5,877 nt of DNA, from assembly GCA_038065635.1 (NCBI GenBank), contig JBBTQP010000048.1, positions 1-5,877 of the forward strand, in the 5' to 3' direction. Source of the stretch: JAHJFW01 sp038065635. GTDB lineage: Bacteria; Patescibacteriota; Patescibacteriia; 2-12-FULL-60-25. The notes under the pieces were generated by a model. The model searched no databases, had not been told where the DNA came from, and saw only the letters and a list, made by a program, of their open reading frames with translations. The position numbers and the translations under genes were made by a program. The first letter of the stretch is position 1. Each line of letters opens with the position of its first letter. This document shows, piece after piece, positions 1-5,822 of the stretch.

Positions 1-20
1 CTGCTGTGGCTCGCAATGAC
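1..20 (-). repeat. Partial copy of GTCATTGCGAG intergenic repeat, cut by window edge
   Basis: Read on the minus strand, these 20 bases begin GTCATTGCGAGCC and continue ACAGCAG. They match the start of the repeat at 5823-5842 at 19 of 20 positions, the only difference being A for C at the fourteenth base. The copy is in the opposite orientation to the right-hand one and continues beyond the window edge. It shares the core GTCATTGCGAG with the element at 2174-2266. It is non-coding, repeated intergenic DNA; any function is unknown. Confidence 0.75.
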
Positions 21-46
21 AGAAGATCGGGGAGTAACTCCTCCAA

Positions 47-77
47 CCTCCTCTTACTCTAAGAGGAGGACTTTTTT
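47..77 (+). terminator. Hairpin plus T-run, rightward-facing terminator candidate
   Basis: CCTCCTCTT (47-55) is the exact reverse complement of AAGAGGAGG (61-69), giving a 9-bp stem with a 5-base loop. It is followed by AC and then six T (72-77), the layout of an intrinsic terminator on the plus strand. On the minus strand the stem lies about 25 bases past the stop of the DsbA-like gene but has no T-run after it, so for that gene it could at most act as a 3' protective stem. The best reading is a terminator for a rightward gene outside the window, converging on this cluster. Positions 1-94 contain no gene. Confidence 0.55.
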
Positions 78-94
78 GATTTTTCATTTTCAAA

Positions 95-790
95 TCACAG
101 AGACGACAATTCTTTTTCTATCGCTTGTTTCAACGTTGCCTCGTCTAGCGTTCCTTCGTACGCGCTTGCTCCGATGAATGTGAGTGGGACGGAGTTTATT
201 CCGTCAGCCCGCGCTTGTTCCACGTCTTTTTTGATGGACGCTTCGGCCGCCGGATCGTTTCTGCAGCCGCGGAGAAGCGCGTCGTCCAGTCCGAGCCCTG
301 CGGCGATTCTTCGATATTCGGTTTCACCGAGAGTTGTTCTGGTCATAAGCGCGTCATACGTTTCCCAGTATTTTCCCTGTAATCCGGCGCATCGCGCGAA
401 AACCGCAGTGGAGAGCGCGTTTTTGTGCTGGCTTTCGTTGGGCATATCGCGCCAGACGAAACGGACTTTTCCTTTGTATTTAGGGATCACGGATTCTATG
501 ATCGGCTTCATGTCTCGGCACGACTCGCATTCGTAATCGCCGTATTCAATCACTGAGACGAGCGAAGTCGCGTTTCCGTAACGGATCGGATCAATCATGC
601 GAAGCGCGGGCGGACGAAGCGATGAGATCGGTATTACTTTTGGAATAAGCTGGTTCGCGATTTCTTGTGGGATCTCGCCTACGCGATACATAGTCTTATT
701 GAAAAAAGAAATACGTGTGATTATCAATCCGACAACCAATACGAAAAGCACGAGAATTCCGATAAGTGAGAAAATGCGAGGGCGAGTCAT
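95..790 (-). CDS. Membrane-anchored DsbA-like thiol-disulfide oxidoreductase
   Basis: This predicted thioredoxin-fold protein of the DsbA/Thioredoxin_4 type is likely to form or rearrange disulfides in envelope proteins outside the membrane. From the start at 790 it is 231 residues. Residues 6-26 form one hydrophobic N-terminal anchor after a basic MTRPR start, which predicts an outside-facing catalytic domain. The active site is CESC (residues 88-91) after a beta strand ending EYGDYE. The expected cis-proline loop is INSVPLTF (about 198-205), and two more cysteines (134 and 176) sit in the helical insertion, where DsbA relatives often carry an extra pair. A 14-residue longer form starting at 832 is open, but that ATG lies inside an intergenic hairpin repeat and would put polar residues before the anchor, so 790 is preferred. 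Neither start has a Shine-Dalgarno match. Stop is TGA. No DsbB or VKOR partner to reoxidise it lies in the window. Class is confident; substrate is unknown. Confidence 0.88.
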   Translation of the reverse strand: MTRPRIFSLIGILVLFVLVVGLIITRISFFNKTMYRVGEIPQEIANQLIPKVIPISSLRPPALRMIDPIRYGNATSLVSVIEYGDYECESCRDMKPIIESVIPKYKGKVRFVWRDMPNESQHKNALSTAVFARCAGLQGKYWETYDALMTRTTLGETEYRRIAAGLGLDDALLRGCRNDPAAEASIKKDVEQARADGINSVPLTFIGASAYEGTLDEATLKQAIEKELSSL

Positions 791-815
791 TTGGATTGGG
801 GAGTGAGTAGCGAGT

Positions 816-853
816 AGTTTGTAGGGGCGCATGGCGTGCGCCCGAGTTTGTAG
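816..853. repeat. Hairpin framed by 9-bp direct repeats, upstream of the DsbA-like gene
   Basis: GGGCGCA (825-831) and TGCGCCC (837-843) form a perfect 7-bp GC-rich stem with a 5-base loop. The hairpin is framed by exact 9-bp direct repeats AGTTTGTAG at 816-824 and 845-853. The layout looks like a small inserted palindrome with a target duplication, or one slipped tandem duplication. It fills most of the gap between the propeller gene stop (863) and the preferred oxidoreductase start (790), and it contains the alternative ATG at 832. There is no T-run after the stem on either strand, so it is not an intrinsic terminator. In the transcript it could fold and affect access to the downstream start. 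Confidence 0.6.
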
Positions 854-862
854 AGCGTGAAA

Positions 863-2104
863 TTACGGCAAATCGTATCGTAGTAATTGCCCAGTTGCGG
901 CGTCCGTGAAAATCAATTGCTTCTTATCTTTGCTTAATACGGGTTGTCGTATCGGGTGGATTTGTTCCGGAGTATTGATCTTGGTGGAAACTCCTGTTTT
1001 TAGATTGACGCTGTAAACGTCGTCCGGCACGCCCGCGGATCGTTGCGGCGCAAGTCCGGCACCGGTATCGAGCGATTGCGGAACTCCGCAGATCAACTCT
1101 GAGTCGTTTCTCCATGCGCACTTATCCGCCCACGTGTTCAAATTCAAACTGCGGCGATTTTCTCCGATATTGTCTCCTGCGCCGCCGCTAATCCAAAGCG
1201 ACGGCTTCAAATTGTCCCGTTCGTGATAAACGCTGTACAGGATATTCTGACCAGTTGGCGACCAGTTCGGCTGAAATCCGCGGCCCGGGACGATCAGCGA
1301 TTTGAAATTCTCGCCGTTTTCTCCGATCAAGTATATTTCTTGCGCTCCTTCTGGTTGAGCTCTGCCTGTTTGTGAAAACGCGATAACTTGGTTGTTAGGC
1401 GACCACATTGGCGTGACGAGGTGTCCGTTTCTTCCGAGTTCTTCAACTGCTTTCGCCTCGTTTCCGCTAGGATCGCTTACGATAAGAAATCTATTCGAAG
1501 GATCAAGTCCTACGCTTTTTGCAACGACCTGCGTATCGTCCGGCGAGAAGGAAAAATCTTCCCAATGTTTCGGCAATGTAACTTGTCGTTTTGAATTGAA
1601 ATCGTAGTACACGTTGCTACCGTCAGGAAACTCCAGAATCGCGCTGTCAGTTCGCCCCGCCCATTCCACGTTTTGAACGCTCAAAAATGCCTTGTCGCCG
1701 AGCGGAGTGATGCTACCGTCCGCATTGACTCTATAAAATCTTCCGTCATTAGGATCGTAAAATCGCGCGCCTTTTCCATCCGCGCCAGGAGATACCGCTT
1801 GAGTGACAGTGTCGCGCAAAAGAACGACTCCGGTTGGTTGCGCTTCGGCTGGGACGCCGGTTACAGGCACCGCAGCTCCCGGCGCAAGTTCTCCGGGCTG
1901 TACTACTTCGGCTGGGACGCGTTCCGCTCCGGTGCCCGCCGATGGAAGGGCTCCAAGCGTTCCTTCTTCCGGAGGGCCTTCGACTACGGTTGGAGTCGGT
2001 GCGAAAAGAGGCCTGAAAATTAAATAGTACAATCCAAAACCGATCGCGATGGAAACGATGCCGAAACCGATCGCGAACAATATCTTTTTTGTTTTATCCG
2101 TCAT
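863..2104 (-). CDS. Membrane-anchored PD40/TolB-like beta-propeller protein
   Basis: The 413-residue protein has a basic N-terminus (MTDKTKK), one hydrophobic helix at about 9-30, a Pro/Ala/Gly/Glu-rich linker at about 33-95, and then a repetitive beta domain to the C-terminus. The domain carries propeller-blade motifs of the PD40/TolB kind: FSFSPDD near 184-190, MWSPNNQVIAFS near 233-244, NWSPTGQNILYS near 280-291, a degenerate AWRNDSELICG near 330-340, and a last strand pair near 389-412. The predicted topology is a single anchor with the propeller outside, suiting a binding or scaffold role; no catalytic motif is visible. Its only two cysteines (329 and 339) are close enough to form a disulfide, and the next gene encodes a DsbA-like enzyme. 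No Shine-Dalgarno sequence precedes the ATG. Stop is TAA. Fold assignment is good, biological role is not known. It does not look like true TolB of a Tol-Pal system, since the anchor and long linker differ and no tol genes are present. Confidence 0.85.
   Translation of the reverse strand: MTDKTKKILFAIGFGIVSIAIGFGLYYLIFRPLFAPTPTVVEGPPEEGTLGALPSAGTGAERVPAEVVQPGELAPGAAVPVTGVPAEAQPTGVVLLRDTVTQAVSPGADGKGARFYDPNDGRFYRVNADGSITPLGDKAFLSVQNVEWAGRTDSAILEFPDGSNVYYDFNSKRQVTLPKHWEDFSFSPDDTQVVAKSVGLDPSNRFLIVSDPSGNEAKAVEELGRNGHLVTPMWSPNNQVIAFSQTGRAQPEGAQEIYLIGENGENFKSLIVPGRGFQPNWSPTGQNILYSVYHERDNLKPSLWISGGAGDNIGENRRSLNLNTWADKCAWRNDSELICGVPQSLDTGAGLAPQRSAGVPDDVYSVNLKTGVSTKINTPEQIHPIRQPVLSKDKKQLIFTDAATGQLLRYDLP
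1843..1920 (-). repeat. In-frame 15-bp direct repeat in the propeller protein linker
   Basis: CTTCGGCTGGGACGC occurs at 1843-1857 and again at 1906-1920, exactly 63 bases (21 codons) apart and in the same reading frame. Each copy encodes the VPAE motif in the Pro/Ala-rich linker of the propeller protein. The intervening codons are not otherwise well repeated, so this is either a decayed 21-residue duplication or convergent low complexity. Confidence 0.5.
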
Positions 2105-2116
2105 AGGATCAAGACA

Positions 2117-2143
2117 ATATTAGCACACAAGAGATTGTTGTAA
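2117..2143 (-). promoter_or_regulatory. Possible promoter just upstream of the propeller gene
   Basis: On the minus strand TGCTAATAT (2125-2117) resembles an extended -10 box. TTACAA (2143-2138) is a weak -35 candidate with a 15-bp spacer, shorter than the usual 16-18 bp. If used, transcription would begin near 2110, only about six bases before the ATG at 2104, giving an almost leaderless mRNA. That would agree with the absence of a Shine-Dalgarno sequence. The site lies beyond the inverted-repeat element that separates this gene from the clpC pair, so the two halves of the cluster may be transcribed separately. This rests on motif resemblance only. Confidence 0.3.
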
Positions 2144-2158
2144 CATCCAATCCGTGCT

Positions 2159-2266
2159 GCAATCTTGTCCCCCGTCATTGCGAGGAGGCTTTTGCGACGT
2201 GGCAATCTAGTAAAAGAAAATTTTTTTTGATTAGATTGCCGCGCCCATACTTGGACTCGCAATGAC
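2159..2266. repeat. Composite inverted-repeat (REP/MITE-like) intergenic element
   Basis: Outer arms GTCATTGCGAG (2174-2184) and CTCGCAATGAC (2256-2266) are exact inverted repeats of 11 bp. Inner arms GGCAATCTA (2201-2209) and TAGATTGCC (2232-2240) are exact inverted repeats of 9 bp around an A/T-rich centre with eight T (2221-2228). A further half unit GCAATCTTGTCC (2159-2170) precedes the left arm, with the same order of modules as at 5851-5877. The two modules are therefore arranged B-A-B-B'-A'. The element occupies more than half of the 183-bp spacer between two same-strand genes and encodes nothing. It could be a non-autonomous mobile element or a folded RNA acting as attenuator or processing site; it lacks the stem-then-T-run order of a plain terminator. 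Confidence 0.7.
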
Positions 2267-2287
2267 ATGGAGTTCACGAGACTGGTC

Positions 2288-3334
2288 CTATTTACCCACT
2301 ACTTTCGCTATCATCTCGATTACGCTGGTGACGATCATTACTGCCACGAGCATTGCCAAACATCCCGTAAGTAGTACCGGCAGAATCGTGCAGCACATGA
2401 CAAGATCAACGCAGCTGATGAGACCGATTTGTGGAATCGATGGTTCCGGAATGCGCGTGTCTTTTACAGTAAATTGATTGATAAGTTGCACGTTCTTCAT
2501 CATTACGAACGCGACGAAACCTATCCCGCTGATTGACGTTAATGCCAATGCCGCGCTCGCCGCATCCCATTTTTCTTTCGCTATTTTCCGTTTCGCCTTG
2601 ATGTATTGTTGTTGCCGTTGTTCCGCTAATGACCGTTGTTGTTCCTTTGCCGCCTCTCGTTTTTTCGCTTCTTTTTGCTGACCCGCGTAGTAATCCCCTG
2701 CGCTCGGTGTTTCCTTTTCTTGTTTGACTTCCGTACCTCCTCGGCGTTTCGTCCCAGCATCTTCCTGTCCCTCGGCAGGAGCTTTTGCTCCTACAGTCGG
2801 TGTCGTTGGCACGCCCGCAAACTGTTCTGCCGTGGCCTTCATTCGCTCCTCGCGTTGCCTTTGTTCCTGCATCCCCATGACCGTTGACGGTATTCCTTCT
2901 CCTTTATCTCCGGTTACTTGTGTGTAAGAACGTTGCGGAAGTTCTAGTGGGGACTTTCTACCTTCTTCCGAACCGCCTCCGTCTCGTGATACGCCTTCTT
3001 GTTGGCGTGCAGTAAAAGCATCTCGGCCTTGATCTGCAGCTAATCCGGCCGCGAAATTTGACGGTACGGTAGATGGTAGTTGAAGCGGTGGGCGTTTTTG
3101 AATGTTCTGCATCAGGTTTTCGCTTGCCTGACCGTAGCCCCCAGACTTCGATTGTTTTTGAATGTTCTGCATCAGGTTTTCGCTTGCCTGACCGTAGCCC
3201 CCAGACTTCGATTGTTTTTGAATGTTCTGCATCAGGTCGCTGCTCTTGCCGTACGGTCCTGATGCAGTTGGTTCCGCTCCTGCTGGTTTAGCCGGAAGAA
3301 CAAATTTTGGTTTTTGATATTCAGGTTTCGCCAT
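2288..3334 (-). CDS. Repeat-rich membrane protein of unknown function, coupled to clpC
   Basis: I do not recognise a family for this 348-residue protein. Residues 1-215 are low in hydrophobicity and rich in Gly, Gln, Lys, Glu, Ser and Pro, likely disordered. They include two identical 20-residue units (41-60 and 61-80, QSKSGGYGQA then SENLMQNIQK) preceded by a partial unit (LMQNIQK, 34-40). Residues about 215-255 are a Lys/Glu/Gln/Ala-rich probable helix or coiled coil. Two hydrophobic segments follow, about 257-279 and 303-335, joined by a short polar loop; the second holds four cysteines (308, 314, 315, 325). Basic residues directly before the first segment predict a cytoplasmic N-terminal part. 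The ATG lies two bases past the clpC stop, so translation is probably coupled; there is no clear Shine-Dalgarno sequence. Stop is TAG. The link to ClpC suggests a membrane-bound partner, adaptor or substrate (inference). The two-helix C-terminus also loosely recalls small type IV secretion pilins, but I see no specific motif for that. Confidence 0.8.
   Translation of the reverse strand: MAKPEYQKPKFVLPAKPAGAEPTASGPYGKSSDLMQNIQKQSKSGGYGQASENLMQNIQKQSKSGGYGQASENLMQNIQKRPPLQLPSTVPSNFAAGLAADQGRDAFTARQQEGVSRDGGGSEEGRKSPLELPQRSYTQVTGDKGEGIPSTVMGMQEQRQREERMKATAEQFAGVPTTPTVGAKAPAEGQEDAGTKRRGGTEVKQEKETPSAGDYYAGQQKEAKKREAAKEQQRSLAEQRQQQYIKAKRKIAKEKWDAASAALALTSISGIGFVAFVMMKNVQLINQFTVKDTRIPEPSIPQIGLISCVDLVMCCTILPVLLTGCLAMLVAVMIVTSVIEMIAKVVGK
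3094..3237. repeat. Exact 60-bp tandem repeat, 2.4 copies, inside the membrane protein gene
   Basis: The 60 bases at 3094-3153 are repeated without a single difference at 3154-3213, and the first 24 bases of the unit recur at 3214-3237. The period is 20 codons, so the frame is kept. The unit encodes the QSKSGGYGQA/SENLMQNIQK motif. Identity at synonymous sites implies very recent duplication or ongoing gene conversion or slippage, so copy number probably varies between close strains. A short-read assembly could also have miscounted copies here. Confidence 0.95.
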
Positions 3335-3336
3335 AG

Positions 3337-5811
3337 CTATGTTGCTTTCAGCCGTTTTTTATCGGCGGAAAAGGCGATTTTCCGTTTTTGAGGTTTTTCC
3401 GTAAGCGTACGTCCTATGATTGAGAGAACTTCGCGTTCAAGTAAGCGACGGATTGCGCGCGCGCCTTCTTCCGGAGGTAGAGGTTGCGTTAGCAGCCATT
3501 CGAGAACGTCGTCGCCGGCGGAGCACGCTACGCGCTGTGTTTTTTCTACGCGCGCCAGTATTTCTTGCAGCTCTCGTCGAAGAATTTCTTTTAGCGAGTC
3601 GCGTTCCAGCGGACGGAATATTATCGTGCGGTCAAGTCGGTTCATCAGCTCCGGACGGAGAATCTCTGCCAGTTCCTGTTTTACGACTTGTTCGAATCCG
3701 TCGGTGTCATCTGAAAACCCGAGCGTTTTTTTACCGAGCCGATCAGATCCGACGTTGGACGTCAGAATTATATAACTCTGGCGGAATGAAATTTGCCTTC
3801 CGGTCCCATCCGTCATCATTCCGTCCTCGAGAATTTGCAGAAGGATGTTTTGCACGTCCGCGTGGGCTTTTTCGAATTCGTCGAACAGCACGACTCCATG
3901 CGGCCGTTTTCGGATCGCGTCCGTCAGTTTCGTCTGTTCCCTGTAGCCGACGTATCCTGCCGGAGATCCAACGAGTTTTGAGACGGTGTGAGCTTCGGAA
4001 AACTCGGACATGTCGATTTTTATCAAAGCGTCCTCGCGACCGAAGATTGTCATGGCGAGGGTTCTCGCGAGCTGCGTTTTCCCGGTTCCTGACGGTCCGA
4101 CTAGAAGAACCGCGCTTTTTGGTCGCCGCGCGTCGTGAAGCCCAAGCCGCGAACGTCTCACTATTTCAGAAAGTTCCGCGATCGCGCGTTCCTGTCCGAT
4201 CACCGTGTTTCCGAGATCCGACTCCAGCGTCGCCAGACGTTCGCGTTCCGTCGAAAGGATTGTGGAGATCGGGACGTTGGAGATTCGCGCCACGACTCGC
4301 GCAACGTGTTCTCGCGTGACGACCGGGCGGTTGGCGTCGAATTGCCTTTTTACGTTTCGTTGTAGCGCGTCGCGTTCTTTTTCAAGCCGAGCAAGGTCTT
4401 CCGTCGCCGCGTCCGCTTTCTCAAAATGCCCTTCTTTAACGGCCGCGCCTTTTACTTCCATAGTCGCGGAGATTGCGATTTCCAACGCCGCGAGCCGCTC
4501 ATGCGATTCGCGAGATTGCCGGTGCGCGATGACCGATGCCGCGGCTTCGTCTATTAAATCAATCGCCTTATCAGGAAAATTGCGATCCGTAATATATCGA
4601 TCCGCGAATTCAACGGCAGCGTCGAGCGCTTCCGGCGCATAATGCACGCGGTGGTGATCCGCGTACCTGCTTTCAAGTCCGCCCAGAATTACGCGCGTGG
4701 CCTCGGCCGTGGGCTCGTCCACGGTAATCGGTTGAAAACGCCGTTCCAGAGCGGCATCCGGTTCAATGTGTTTTTTGAATTCATTCCAAGTCGTAGCACC
4801 GATGCATCGAATTTCGCCGCGCGCCAATGCGGGTTTCAGAATGTTTGCCGCGTCGAGCGTCCCGGTGGTAGAACCGGCTCCGACTATGGTGTGGATCTCG
4901 TCGATAAACAAAACCATGTTCGGATCCTGCCGCGCTTCTTCAACTACCTGTTTTAGTCGCGCCTCGAACTCTCCGCGATACATCGTACCCGCGACCGTGA
5001 GCGCAAGATCGAGGCAGCGGATTCTTTTTCCGTACAACGCATCAGGAACATCGCCGGACGCGAGTCGTTTGGCGAGGCCTTCGACTATCGCGGTTTTTCC
5101 GACGCCAGGATCGCCTAAAAGAATCGGATTATTTTTATTTCGTCTGCAAAGAATCTCAACCACGCGGTCAAGCTCCGTTTCGCGTCCGATAACGGGATCG
5201 AGCAGATCCGCGTTTTCGGGTTTTGTAAGTTCTCTCGTGAACGTATCAAGAGCGCTCGGTCGCGCAGCGCGTTGCGGTTCGCGTCTCGAAGTCAGTGGCG
5301 TAAGAGTTTCTTCCTCGCGCGGCCCATCCGGCTCCATGCCGTTTCCCATGAAATCCGGAAAACGCGAAGTGGATTTTAAGACTTGTAAAATTTGTTCCCG
5401 AAGAGCCGGAAGCGTAACGGCGCGCGCCGCGAAAAAGTTTTGCAGGAGCGGATCGTCGGAAGAAATGAGCGCGGATAAAAGATGTTCGGTTCCCACGTAC
5501 TTGTGTTCGTTGATGTGCGCCGTGAGAATGCATTTCTCGATGATTTTTTTCACGGGCAACGAAAGATCCGGAGTAACGAGCTGGCGCGTCTCGCAAGCCA
5601 TGCCGCGAAAATTTTGCTCGGCTTCTTCTTTCGAAAAACCGGATTTAAGCAGAAGTTCGGCGCCGATCGATCCCTTTTCGTTCAAAAGTCCGACGAGCAC
5701 GTCTCCGGGTTCAATTATTTCTCGTCCGTTCAAAATTGCAAAACTCAACGCCTTTTGCAGCGCTTCTTTAAGATGGGTGGTAAAACGGTTCAATAAATCC
5801 GGTGTCAGCAT
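3337..5811 (-). CDS. clpC: ClpC-type Clp/Hsp100 AAA+ unfoldase
   Basis: This ATP-driven unfoldase threads proteins into the ClpP protease. At 824 residues it is of usual ClpC length. Two Clp_N repeats occupy about 1-148, the second with KYVGTEHLLSALI. The first AAA+ domain has Walker A GDPGVGKT (233-240), pore loop with GTMYRGEFE (275-283), Walker B VLFIDE (300-305), sensor GATT (338-341) and arginines in ERRF (356-359). A short middle domain (about 430-490, UVR-like, KEGHFEKA) fits ClpC rather than ClpB. The second AAA+ domain has Walker A GPSGTGKT (572-579), pore loop GYVGY (619-623), Walker B VVLFDE (640-645), sensor TSNVG (684-688), arginine finger NRLD (724-727) and sensor-2 GAR (783-785). 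LGF at 697-699 lies where ClpC and ClpA carry the ClpP-docking tripeptide, so protease coupling is expected; no clpP is in the window. All ATPase residues are intact. The usual WTGIP-like linker before the second domain is altered to ISNVPIS (510-516). The ATG follows an A-rich leader without a Shine-Dalgarno match. Stop is TAG, two bases before the next start. Confidence 0.96.
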   Translation of the reverse strand: MLTPDLLNRFTTHLKEALQKALSFAILNGREIIEPGDVLVGLLNEKGSIGAELLLKSGFSKEEAEQNFRGMACETRQLVTPDLSLPVKKIIEKCILTAHINEHKYVGTEHLLSALISSDDPLLQNFFAARAVTLPALREQILQVLKSTSRFPDFMGNGMEPDGPREEETLTPLTSRREPQRAARPSALDTFTRELTKPENADLLDPVIGRETELDRVVEILCRRNKNNPILLGDPGVGKTAIVEGLAKRLASGDVPDALYGKRIRCLDLALTVAGTMYRGEFEARLKQVVEEARQDPNMVLFIDEIHTIVGAGSTTGTLDAANILKPALARGEIRCIGATTWNEFKKHIEPDAALERRFQPITVDEPTAEATRVILGGLESRYADHHRVHYAPEALDAAVEFADRYITDRNFPDKAIDLIDEAAASVIAHRQSRESHERLAALEIAISATMEVKGAAVKEGHFEKADAATEDLARLEKERDALQRNVKRQFDANRPVVTREHVARVVARISNVPISTILSTERERLATLESDLGNTVIGQERAIAELSEIVRRSRLGLHDARRPKSAVLLVGPSGTGKTQLARTLAMTIFGREDALIKIDMSEFSEAHTVSKLVGSPAGYVGYREQTKLTDAIRKRPHGVVLFDEFEKAHADVQNILLQILEDGMMTDGTGRQISFRQSYIILTSNVGSDRLGKKTLGFSDDTDGFEQVVKQELAEILRPELMNRLDRTIIFRPLERDSLKEILRRELQEILARVEKTQRVACSAGDDVLEWLLTQPLPPEEGARAIRRLLEREVLSIIGRTLTEKPQKRKIAFSADKKRLKAT

Positions 5812-5822
5812 TGTTTTTTTCT

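Noticed and set aside
791..832. Upstream ATG at 832 as start of the DsbA-like protein
   Set aside because: The codon lies within an intergenic hairpin repeat, has no ribosome binding site, and adds a polar stretch before the membrane anchor; the ATG at 790 gives a normal basic-then-hydrophobic N-terminus. The longer form is not strictly excluded.
863..2104. True TolB of a Tol-Pal system
   Set aside because: The protein has a retained membrane anchor and long Pro/Ala linker, and no tolQ, tolR, tolA or pal gene is nearby; only the propeller motif is shared.
2201..2240. Inner stem of the composite element as an intrinsic terminator for the clpC pair
   Set aside because: The T-run is inside the loop rather than after the stem, and nothing T-rich follows the stem on the minus strand.
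3094..3237. 60-bp repeat as a CRISPR array
   Set aside because: There are no unique spacers between copies, the period is whole codons, and the repeat sits inside a good reading frame.
3420..4319. Open frame of 299 codons on the plus strand opposite clpC
   Set aside because: It is antisense to the conserved second ATPase domain of clpC; its translation is Arg/Ser-rich with no domain or membrane pattern, as expected for a shadow frame.
5246..5596. Second minus-strand open frame of 116 codons inside clpC
   Set aside because: It lies out of frame within the Clp_N region of clpC, is rich in Arg, His and Ser, and shows no protein features.
3337..5811. ClpB disaggregase or ClpV secretion ATPase instead of ClpC
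   Set aside because: The middle domain is about 60 residues and UVR-like, too short for the ClpB coiled coil, and the LGF docking tripeptide is typical of ClpP partners rather than ClpB or ClpV.
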